Positions 6,137 through 12,441 of a DNA stretch of 12,441 bases are shown here, in pieces. Within the stretch, counting starts at the first letter, position 1. Each line of letters starts with the position of its first letter. Source of the stretch: Salibacteraceae bacterium (GTDB lineage: Bacteria > Bacteroidota > Bacteroidia > Flavobacteriales_G > Salibacteraceae); assembly GCA_023262195.1 (NCBI GenBank), contig JALRDM010000417.1, forward strand, positions 1-12,441. Direction: 5' to 3'. The notes beneath the pieces were generated by a model that saw only the letters and a program-made list of their open reading frames with translations, ran no database searches and had not been told where the DNA came from. The translations under genes were made by a program, and so were the position numbers.

Positions 6137-7189
6137 ATGAAAATATTAATCACAGGCGGGGCAGGTTACATTGGATCTCATACAATAATTGATATTCTTG
6201 AGAATACGGAACATGAGGTTATTTCAATCGATAACTACTCCAATTCTAGTCCAGCTACGTTTGATCGAATTCGGGAAATTACGGGTAAGACCGTTCGGAA
6301 TTACAATATTGATCTTACAGATTATAAGTCATTAAGGGATGATTTCTTTGCTAGAGAGTCTGACCTAGATGGAGTGATCCACTTTGCAGCGCTTAAGGCG
6401 GTGGGTGAATCGGTTGAAAAGCCTGTAATGTATTATCATAACAATCTAAATAGCCTGATCAACCTGCTGAAATGCGTGGAGAAATTTGACATTAGGCACT
6501 TCATTTTTTCTTCCTCTTGCACCGTATACGGTAATGCAGAAGCTCAGCCGGTAACAGAGAAAACACCTACCCAACAGCCAGAATCTCCTTATGGATATAC
6601 AAAGCTTGTTGGAGAGAATATTCTGAATGACTTTTCCAAAACCAAAGAAGGGTTTAACAGCTTATCACTGAGGTATTTCAATCCGGTTGGCGCTCACGAA
6701 TCGGGTCTCAATGGAGAATTACCCAAGGGCAGACCGAATAATTTGGTTCCTGTGGTCACTCAATTTGCCGCAGGCTGGTTGAATAATTTATGGGTGCATG
6801 GCAATGATTATGAAACGCGAGATGGTACGGCCATTCGCGATTACATTCATGTGTCAGATATTGCGCATGCCCACGTATTAGCCATGGAATATTTGAATGA
6901 AAACTATGGCCAATTTCAATACGATGTGTTCAACTTGGGTACGGGTAATGGGGTAACGGTACTCGAAGTGCTCAAGGCTTTTGAGAATAAATCTGGTCTC
7001 ACACTTGACTATCAAATTGGTCCTAGACGCGCGGGTGATGTGGAAATGATTTATGCAGATAATTCCAAAGCAAAAACAATGCTCGAGTGGAATCCGACAC
7101 GCAGCATTCAAGATGCTATGGCGTCTGCATGGAAATGGCAAAAACGATTAGACCAAATCAAGCGTGATGATATGGCTCACCACGAATGA
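6137..7189 (+). CDS. galE: UDP-glucose 4-epimerase
   Basis: GalE interconverts UDP-glucose and UDP-galactose in the cytoplasm, using tightly bound NAD, and supplies galactose for cell-surface glycans and the Leloir pathway. The 350-residue protein shows TGGAGYIGSHT (6-16), HFAALKAVGES (82-92), FSSSCTVYG (124-132, Ser127), the catalytic Tyr152/Lys156 in SPYGYTK, RYFNPVGAH (179-187) and HGNDYETRDGTAIRDYIHV (221-239). Every key position of the E. coli enzyme is present with an offset of about three. It starts at the first ATG. It is slightly longer than the usual 338-345 residues; its last ten codons lie antisense to the end of rlmH, so the tail (after QIKR) is probably dictated by that gene. 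It is divergent from the membrane protein gene, with a candidate promoter in between. Confidence 0.97.
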   Translation: MKILITGGAGYIGSHTIIDILENTEHEVISIDNYSNSSPATFDRIREITGKTVRNYNIDLTDYKSLRDDFFARESDLDGVIHFAALKAVGESVEKPVMYYHNNLNSLINLLKCVEKFDIRHFIFSSSCTVYGNAEAQPVTEKTPTQQPESPYGYTKLVGENILNDFSKTKEGFNSLSLRYFNPVGAHESGLNGELPKGRPNNLVPVVTQFAAGWLNNLWVHGNDYETRDGTAIRDYIHVSDIAHAHVLAMEYLNENYGQFQYDVFNLGTGNGVTVLEVLKAFENKSGLTLDYQIGPRRAGDVEMIYADNSKAKTMLEWNPTRSIQDAMASAWKWQKRLDQIKRDDMAHHE

Positions 7190-7631
7190 TGGTAAAGGCT
7201 CGGTAAATCTGCTCGCAAAGAATAACCCTGACAAGTTGATGACTGAATGTCATTTTTGAGAGGCCCAGTTTGATGTTTGCACGTTCATACATTTCTTCTG
7301 AAAAACCATACGCACCACCAATAACGAAACACAAATTTTGGCCGCTATAATTGAAATGGTTTTGAAAAAATTCAGCCAGATGTTCACTTGATTTTTGTTT
7401 GCCGTGTTCATCGAGTAGCACTACAAACTCATTGGGCTGAAGTCGTTTCAAAATTGCCTCACCCTCTGTGAGCTTAAGCATTGGTTGTTTCAGTTTGGCG
7501 CTATTCTTGACATCTTGCAGCTCTTCCCATTCAAAATTTATATACCTGCGAATGCGCTGCTCGTACATTTCTATACCTTCCTTCACAAAGTCAATGTTCG
7601 TTTTTCCAATAGATATTACTCTAATTCGCAT
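7158..7631 (-). CDS. rlmH: 23S rRNA pseudouridine-1915 N3-methyltransferase
   Basis: RlmH methylates pseudouridine 1915 in helix 69 of 23S rRNA on the assembled 70S ribosome, using S-adenosylmethionine. The 157-residue length is typical for this small SPOUT-fold (alpha/beta knot) enzyme. Motifs include VVLLDEHGKQKSS (70-82), the SAM-binding CFVIGGAYGFS (101-111), LGLSKMTFSHQLVRVILCEQIYRA (122-145) and the near-terminal GEPYHHA (151-157), the family's conserved PYH tail. An AGAGGA about five bases before the ATG is one of the few Shine-Dalgarno-like sites in the window. The 3' end overlaps galE by 32 nt on the other strand. The gene is divergent from the DUF4783-nadC unit, a neighbourhood common in Bacteroidota. 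Confidence 0.96.
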   Translation of the reverse strand: MRIRVISIGKTNIDFVKEGIEMYEQRIRRYINFEWEELQDVKNSAKLKQPMLKLTEGEAILKRLQPNEFVVLLDEHGKQKSSEHLAEFFQNHFNYSGQNLCFVIGGAYGFSEEMYERANIKLGLSKMTFSHQLVRVILCEQIYRAFTIIRGEPYHHA

Positions 7632-7642
7632 TGTTCCTCTGT

Positions 7643-7650
7643 TATCTTTG
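7643..7650 (+). promoter_or_regulatory. Candidate -7 promoter element of the DUF4783-nadC-M1 unit
   Basis: TATCTTTG is an exact TAnnTTTG match in the 46-nt gap between rlmH and the DUF4783 gene, 27 bases before that gene's ATG. The -33 region falls within the rlmH coding start and shows no clear TTTG. If real, it drives three consecutive genes that have no gaps between them. Confidence 0.4.
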
Positions 7651-7677
7651 ATTGATCATCACTTAAATTCTTCCAAA

Positions 7678-8052
7678 ATGAGAACAGCTGCATTCATTAT
7701 CCTTTTGATACTTCCATTCTCAATCTTAGCACAAGATTACGCCAAACTTGGGCAAGCCTTTACCGATGGAAACACCAGTGCGGTTGGAAAATGGTTGTCA
7801 CCACTGGTGGACTTATCGTTGGAAGGAAAAACACAATCGCTAGGAAGAGGAGATTGTAAATCAAAGATTCAAGCTTTTTTCAATGAAAATTCTCCGAGAT
7901 CGTTCACTAAGGTACACGAGGGTGTTTCAGGCAATGACGTACATTACATGATTGGTGAATTGTCCACTTCAACTGGTATTTATCGAGTCACCGTTTACCT
8001 TCAAAAATCGGGTGAAGAATTCGAGATACAGAGCATGGAAATAGATAAATAA
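7678..8052 (+). CDS. Secreted DUF4783-type protein
   Basis: The 124-residue protein has a clear signal peptide (1-19, AAFIILLILPFSILAQ, cut after Ala-Gln or nearby). A small mature domain of about 105 residues follows, whose order of segments (helical start, FFNENSPRSFTKVHEG at mid-protein, strands IGELST and YRVTVYLQ) suggests an NTF2-like fold. From memory it matches DUF4783, a family of unknown function found beside nadC in Bacteroidota. The frame is open further upstream, but the ATG at 7678 gives the signal peptide and lies outside rlmH, so it is preferred. The stop abuts the nadC ATG (TAAATG). A periplasmic location is likely; no function is known to me. Confidence 0.85.
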   Translation: MRTAAFIILLILPFSILAQDYAKLGQAFTDGNTSAVGKWLSPLVDLSLEGKTQSLGRGDCKSKIQAFFNENSPRSFTKVHEGVSGNDVHYMIGELSTSTGIYRVTVYLQKSGEEFEIQSMEIDK

Positions 8053-8898
8053 ATGATCAAAGAACACGTTGCTCGGCTATTGGATGTTGCCGAGATGGAG
8101 GATGTAGGGAGTGGAGACCACACCAGCCTAGCATGCATAAATGAATCAAACACTTGCAAAGCAACACTCTTGTATAAGGAGTCTGGAATTGCATCAGGTA
8201 TAGCTGTTGCCCAAGAAATTCTTTACCAAGTTGATACCAGCTTTAAGATAGAAAAGTTAGTAGATGATGGTTCACCCATCAAGTCTGGGCAAGTGGCCAT
8301 GAAAATTGAGGGAAAGACACAAAAACTACTCACAACAGAGCGCACCTTGCTGAATCTTGTTCAACGAATGAGTGGAGTGGCTACAACAACCAAAAAATAT
8401 GTTGATGCGATAGCTCATACCAATGCCAAGGTTCTGGATACACGCAAAACCACGCCTGGTTTACGATGGTTTGAGAAGCAATCAGTAAAGCACGGTGGAG
8501 GAGTGAACCATCGATTTGGTTTGTACGATATGTTTCTGATTAAAGACAATCATATAGATGCGGCAGGGGCTATTGATTCTGCTGTTTCCCAAGCCAAACA
8601 ATATTGCTTGCAACTTGGTGAGCCACTGCAGATCGAAGTAGAAGTGAGAAACTTTGATGAGCTAGATGAGGTGCTTGCATGTGAAGGAGTCAACCGGGTA
8701 ATGCTGGATAATTTTACTCCTGAAGACACACGCTCAGCAGTGAAAAAAATCAATGGCAGGTTAGAGGTGGAATCCTCCGGAGGAATTACCCTCGACACAG
8801 TGCGTGCTTATGCAGAAACAGGGGTCGATTATATCTCTGTGGGCGCTTTGACGCATTCGGTTAAATGTTTGGATATAAGTCTAAAAATCACAGAATGA
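8053..8898 (+). CDS. nadC: Quinolinate phosphoribosyltransferase (decarboxylating)
   Basis: NadC converts quinolinate and PRPP to nicotinate mononucleotide, CO2 and pyrophosphate, the third step of de novo NAD synthesis from aspartate. The 281-residue protein is of normal length and type II PRTase fold. Conserved segments are TERTLLN (95-101), LDTRKTTPGLR (128-138), HGGGVNHR (147-154), IKDNH (163-167), EVEV (195-198), LDN (218-220), SSGGI (241-245) and SVGALTHS (262-269). These cover the substrate-binding Arg, His and Lys residues. nadA and nadB are not in the window. The gene follows DUF4783 directly, and its stop codon overlaps the start of the M1 peptidase, so the three genes form one translationally linked unit. 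Confidence 0.97.
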   Translation: MIKEHVARLLDVAEMEDVGSGDHTSLACINESNTCKATLLYKESGIASGIAVAQEILYQVDTSFKIEKLVDDGSPIKSGQVAMKIEGKTQKLLTTERTLLNLVQRMSGVATTTKKYVDAIAHTNAKVLDTRKTTPGLRWFEKQSVKHGGGVNHRFGLYDMFLIKDNHIDAAGAIDSAVSQAKQYCLQLGEPLQIEVEVRNFDELDEVLACEGVNRVMLDNFTPEDTRSAVKKINGRLEVESSGGITLDTVRAYAETGVDYISVGALTHSVKCLDISLKITE

Positions 8899-11800
8899 TG
8901 CGGTATCTATTGGGTGTTGTCTTGTGCTTTTTTTCGGTTCATGCACTATCTCAAACTACGTATAATTACTGGAAGAATAGAAAACCATTCGATGGATATT
9001 GGCAACAAGATGTGGCTTACAACATCGATGCAACTCTTGATGATGAATCAGATCAAATTCGTGGGATTCTTAAGTTGAAATACACCAACAACAGCCCAAA
9101 TGAACTGTCTGAGCTATACTTCCATCTCTATCAAAATATGTTTGACTCTAACTCTTATGCTTCTAAAATGCGTAATGGTCAGAGAGCCCCTTCATCGGTT
9201 ACAAGAAATGGAACAGAGGTTTCAAAGTTGCTTGTGGATGGAGAAAACGTAGAATTCAGCATTGACAATACCATTCTAAAGTGCGCTTTAGACAAACCAG
9301 TTCCATCGGGCCAATCTGTTGAAATAGCAATTGACTTTGTTACAAAATTCGGTGCTAAGCATGGCCGCATGAAACAGTATCAGCAATACGGTCACAAACA
9401 CTTTAATGTGGTGCATTGGTATCCAAGAATTGCAGTGTATGATCGCAAATTTGGCTGGACGAAAGACCAGCATCTCGGTCATGAATTTTATGGAGACTTC
9501 GGATCATTCAAAGTCAATATTACCTTACCTGAACATTACATTCTTGATGGCACCGGTGTTTTAACCAATAGGAATGAGGTGCTCCCACCAGATTTGATGG
9601 AAAAACTCGACATAACTCAGTTTGATGACAAACCTTGGAATCAAGAGCCCTCTACAATTATTGAAGAATCATCACAAACAAAAACTTGGCGGTTTGAAGC
9701 TGAGTATGTGCATGACTTCGCTTGGACCGCAGATCCAACTTACCGCATTGGCTATGCTAAAGCTAATTTACCTTCTGGAAAGATCGTTGACTGCTACGCG
9801 CTGGCTTCAGAGCACCATGCAAATGGATGGCAAAATGCTGCGGAGTATGCGGCTAAGGTCATTGAACTTTACTCTCGTGATTTTGGCGAATATGCTTATC
9901 CAAAAATGATAGTTGCCGATGCCAGAGATGGAATGGAATACCCAATGCTGACCCTTGATGGCGGTCGTGATCCATATTATCGTGATCTACTTGCACATGA
10001 AATAGGGCACAATTGGTTTTATGGTATGGTGGGTAACAATGAAACCTACAGAGCTGCACTTGATGAAGGGTTTACTCAATTTCTCACAAGTTGGTGTATG
10101 GAGCACTTAGAGGGCGATACTATACCGTGGGACACGTATAAATCAGGCAAATATTCTGTTGAACAAAAACGGTCTACAAAAACTGCTCAGGTCTATCAAG
10201 GTTTCTACAACTCAACAATAACTAGAGGAAGAAGTCCAAACTTGAGTACACACAGTGATAAGTTTCATTCATACGATTACGGACAGGTTTATTACAAAAC
10301 GGCAACCATACTATATAATCTGCAATACGTTTTGGGCGATTCTTTGTTTCTAGCGGCAATGCAGCATTACTTTAATCAATGGAAATTTTGCCACCCTTAC
10401 ATCGATGATTTTCGTTCCAGTATAATTCAATTTACCGGTGTGGACCTTAATTGGTTTTTTGACCAATGGCTGCATAGCGAAGAGACGTTAGACTATGCTA
10501 TTACCGGGGTGCAGAGGCATGGCAAAAACGGGTTCGATATCGATATTGCTCGCAAGGGCGAGATGGAAATGCCGATAGGTTTGACAGTAACGCTTAAAGA
10601 CAGTACCATCCTTAGATACTGGATTCCAATCGATGATTTTAACAAGGCAACGGATGCAACAGTACTTCCAAAGTGGATGGGCTGGAACGATTTTAACGAC
10701 AAGTATACGTTACACGTGGAAACAGAAAGCAGCATTAAACACGTTAAAATTGATGAGACTGATCGACTTGCTGATGTGTATCAATTGGATAACCAGGTGC
10801 CAATGCCAGTAGAAATAACAGTCGATAATCTAAGTTATACACGACCAAAGCAGCTTTATCAAATTGAGTGGCACCCAAGTTTATGGTACAATGCTTTTGA
10901 TGGTTTCAAGGCTGGTGTTCAGGCAAAGGCGGGCTACTATAATCGTTACCATCAATTTGATGTGGGGCTTTGGTTCAGCACAGGTATAGGTCAGCAAACA
11001 AATGCTCTTCCATATCAAAGGTTTGAGGATGGTTTTAATCGACTGCAGTATCGAGTCGACTATAGTACACCATTCAAAAAGCTCAATGACGATATTGACT
11101 TCATTTGGCACACGAGCTTTATGGATGGATTGGCGAATAACTCCATCGGTTGGCAATTACAATTGAGTGACAGAAAAACCACCGTAAGCCAAACCATCGG
11201 TGGCTTGTATCGAACCAACAGAGCGTCACTCAATTATCTTATTGATCCAAACTATTGGGTAGAAGATCAGTGGAACAACTTTATGGACATTGAAGTTCGT
11301 CATGTTTATTCTGCGAATCGTAAGAATCGAGGCAGCATTATAGCTCAGGTTCGGTCACCTTTCGTAGGAGCTGACTACCAATATGGATATCTCAATATAG
11401 ATGCTCAGAATAATTGGTCGTTGTGGAAACTTCATTGGCGTAATCGGGCATTTATACAATACGGTTTGGGTGACAATTGGGCGCCAGAATCTCAGCTATA
11501 TGCAGCTGGCGCCAACCTAGAAATGATGCAAGAGAATCCTTGGATAAGATCTGCTGGATTTATACCTGCTGGTAGCAACACGATTGGAACAAGTACGGGT
11601 TGGTTTCAATCGGGTGGAGGGCTGAATTTGCGCGGATATAATAACTATTTGCTTCCCGAGACTGATGAAAATGGAAATCTGGTTTTCGCTTACAGAGGAC
11701 ACTCGGGAGCATCTTTAAATTCAGAACTAGAGTTTGATGGTCTTGTCAAACCATTTCCAAAGTTGAAGCGATATATTGATTTGAATACCTACGCCTTTGC

Positions 11801-12029
11801 TGATGCAGGAGTGATAAATATTAACTCACCAAACGAATCTTTGAGATTTTCAAACCTTCGTGCGGATGCTGGACTTGGGGTTGCGCTCAACGTCAATTCA
11901 TGGGGAAATTGGTCTGATTTGGGAAAGACCACAATTCGTGCGGACTTTCCAATTTGGATGAACAGGCCGCCAGCCGACCAGCAGTTCTTCCAATTCAGAT
12001 GGTTGATTGGGGTTGACAGAGCGTTCTAA
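8895..12029 (+). CDS. M1 family zinc aminopeptidase fused to an Omp85-like barrel domain
   Basis: From the ATG at 8895 the protein has 1044 residues. The frame is open from 8865, but starting at the Met-Met pair gives a clean signal peptide (about 1-20, MMRYLLGVVLCFFSVHALSQ) and an ATGA overlap with the nadC stop. Residues 35-540 form an M1 peptidase: GMEYP exopeptidase-type motif (346-350), zinc site HEIGH (368-372) with the third ligand Glu391 (HExxH-18-E), and a probable catalytic Tyr466 in VYYKTA. A beta domain follows to about 645. The last 400 residues are rich in alternating aromatic strands and contain GGGLNLRGY (907-915), AFADAGV, LRADAGLGVAL and a final strand ending in Phe, as in Omp85/BamA barrels. 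I see no POTRA domain. Likely role: an outer-membrane-anchored peptidase. The peptidase part is certain; the barrel assignment is an inference from motifs. Confidence 0.9.
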   Translation: MMRYLLGVVLCFFSVHALSQTTYNYWKNRKPFDGYWQQDVAYNIDATLDDESDQIRGILKLKYTNNSPNELSELYFHLYQNMFDSNSYASKMRNGQRAPSSVTRNGTEVSKLLVDGENVEFSIDNTILKCALDKPVPSGQSVEIAIDFVTKFGAKHGRMKQYQQYGHKHFNVVHWYPRIAVYDRKFGWTKDQHLGHEFYGDFGSFKVNITLPEHYILDGTGVLTNRNEVLPPDLMEKLDITQFDDKPWNQEPSTIIEESSQTKTWRFEAEYVHDFAWTADPTYRIGYAKANLPSGKIVDCYALASEHHANGWQNAAEYAAKVIELYSRDFGEYAYPKMIVADARDGMEYPMLTLDGGRDPYYRDLLAHEIGHNWFYGMVGNNETYRAALDEGFTQFLTSWCMEHLEGDTIPWDTYKSGKYSVEQKRSTKTAQVYQGFYNSTITRGRSPNLSTHSDKFHSYDYGQVYYKTATILYNLQYVLGDSLFLAAMQHYFNQWKFCHPYIDDFRSSIIQFTGVDLNWFFDQWLHSEETLDYAITGVQRHGKNGFDIDIARKGEMEMPIGLTVTLKDSTILRYWIPIDDFNKATDATVLPKWMGWNDFNDKYTLHVETESSIKHVKIDETDRLADVYQLDNQVPMPVEITVDNLSYTRPKQLYQIEWHPSLWYNAFDGFKAGVQAKAGYYNRYHQFDVGLWFSTGIGQQTNALPYQRFEDGFNRLQYRVDYSTPFKKLNDDIDFIWHTSFMDGLANNSIGWQLQLSDRKTTVSQTIGGLYRTNRASLNYLIDPNYWVEDQWNNFMDIEVRHVYSANRKNRGSIIAQVRSPFVGADYQYGYLNIDAQNNWSLWKLHWRNRAFIQYGLGDNWAPESQLYAAGANLEMMQENPWIRSAGFIPAGSNTIGTSTGWFQSGGGLNLRGYNNYLLPETDENGNLVFAYRGHSGASLNSELEFDGLVKPFPKLKRYIDLNTYAFADAGVININSPNESLRFSNLRADAGLGVALNVNSWGNWSDLGKTTIRADFPIWMNRPPADQQFFQFRWLIGVDRAF

Positions 12030-12441
12030 GAAGCTTTGTCTATTTCTAACGCGATTTTCTCAACCACATCGATCAGCATGAAGTCATCACTCATATCATG
12101 GTTTGATTCAATCAATGACCTTACATTGGTCGAACCTAAGGCAAATCTCACGAAAGCATGTTCTTCATAAGTGACGGGTTGCCCTATGGCTAATCGCTCG
12201 TATTTCGTTTGGTATTCATGCCCGTTTAAAACCAATCGTTCATATAAGCGCTTCAACTGCTCTGCATCGAAATAGCCATTTTTACCTTTCACTTTAACCG
12301 AAAGCAACGAGTTGTTAGTAAGCTCTTGATCAGGCAACAACTCAAAGCATTCTTTTTCTTCAAGGTAGTTGACTACGCGTCTGTTCCAATTACTTATGGC
12401 ATAGGTGGCTTCTCGTTCGGTGTATTTGCTCAAGTTTTCAG
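12026..12441 (-). CDS. C-terminal part of a protein resembling class V aminotransferases (5' cut by window edge)
   Basis: The frame stays open to the window edge; the codons before the TTG at 12431-12433 (Glu-Asn) are in frame with no stop, so the true start probably lies outside. About 138 residues are visible. The pattern of a strand (LLSVKVKG), a helix (DAEQLKRLYERLVLNG) and then AIGQPVTYEEHAFVRFALGS resembles, from memory, the small C-terminal domain of class V PLP-dependent enzymes, where GQPV and R-x-A-x-G segments recur. The PLP-lysine region would be upstream and is not seen, so the identification is tentative. The stop overlaps the M1 peptidase stop by four bases. Confidence 0.45.
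   Translation of the reverse strand, partial: ENLSKYTEREATYAISNWNRRVVNYLEEKECFELLPDQELTNNSLLSVKVKGKNGYFDAEQLKRLYERLVLNGHEYQTKYERLAIGQPVTYEEHAFVRFALGSTNVRSLIESNHDMSDDFMLIDVVEKIALEIDKAS

Noticed and set aside
7468..7677. Upstream extension of the DUF4783 frame by 70 codons
   Set aside because: It runs antisense through rlmH; the ATG at 7678 yields a proper signal peptide and family length.
8865..8894. Ten-codon N-terminal extension of the M1 peptidase
   Set aside because: It lies within nadC and adds a charged stretch (YKSKNHR) before a good signal peptide that starts at the Met-Met pair.
1..12441. CRISPR arrays, insertion sequences, transposases, integrases
   Set aside because: No repeat-spacer pattern, terminal inverted repeats or transposase/integrase motifs were seen on either strand.

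Overview
The window looks like a compact Bacteroidota chromosome segment, probably Flavobacteriales or a close relative. The evidence is the RlmH / DUF4783 / NadC neighbourhood, a stand-alone PASTA protein with no kinase domain, a secreted protein of the type usually exported by the type IX secretion system, start codons mostly without Shine-Dalgarno sequences, and several upstream matches to the Bacteroidota -7 promoter element TAnnTTTG. The placement comes from gene content and protein motifs; no database search was possible.

Layout. Bases 1-12 look like the 3' end of a tRNA (acceptor strand plus encoded CCA), followed by a strong hairpin terminator. Bases 44-210 are an unexplained GC-rich stretch. 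On the minus strand, a PASTA-domain envelope protein (1245-2051) is translationally coupled to a secreted protein (211-1248) that stops abruptly where its family would normally continue, next to the tRNA end. On the plus strand follow an extended-SDR nucleotide-sugar enzyme (2141-3064) and D-Ala-D-Ala ligase Ddl. Converging on them, on the minus strand, is a two-gene unit of a polytopic polysaccharide-polymerase-like membrane protein and the RdgB/HAM1 nucleotide pyrophosphatase, overlapping by 8 nt. GalE (plus) converges on RlmH (minus) with a 32-nt coding overlap. The plus-strand unit DUF4783 - nadC - M1 peptidase follows with no gaps. The window ends in a converging minus-strand gene, cut by the window edge, that resembles the C-terminus of a class V aminotransferase.

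Themes. Much of the window concerns the cell envelope: Ddl makes the peptidoglycan dipeptide, PASTA domains are peptidoglycan-associated, GalE and the second SDR provide nucleotide sugars, and the polymerase-like protein could use them. The rest is housekeeping: NadC (NAD synthesis), RlmH (rRNA modification) and RdgB (nucleotide pool cleaning). Packing is tight, with three convergent gene pairs overlapping at their stop codons and no room for separate terminators.

The most striking gene is the last full-length one. It joins a complete M1 zinc aminopeptidase to a C-terminal stretch of about 400 residues with signatures of an Omp85/BamA-type outer-membrane barrel (an LRGY motif, strand-like repeats and a C-terminal Phe). 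That would tether a peptidase to the outer membrane, by analogy with the patatin-Omp85 fusions of type Vd secretion.
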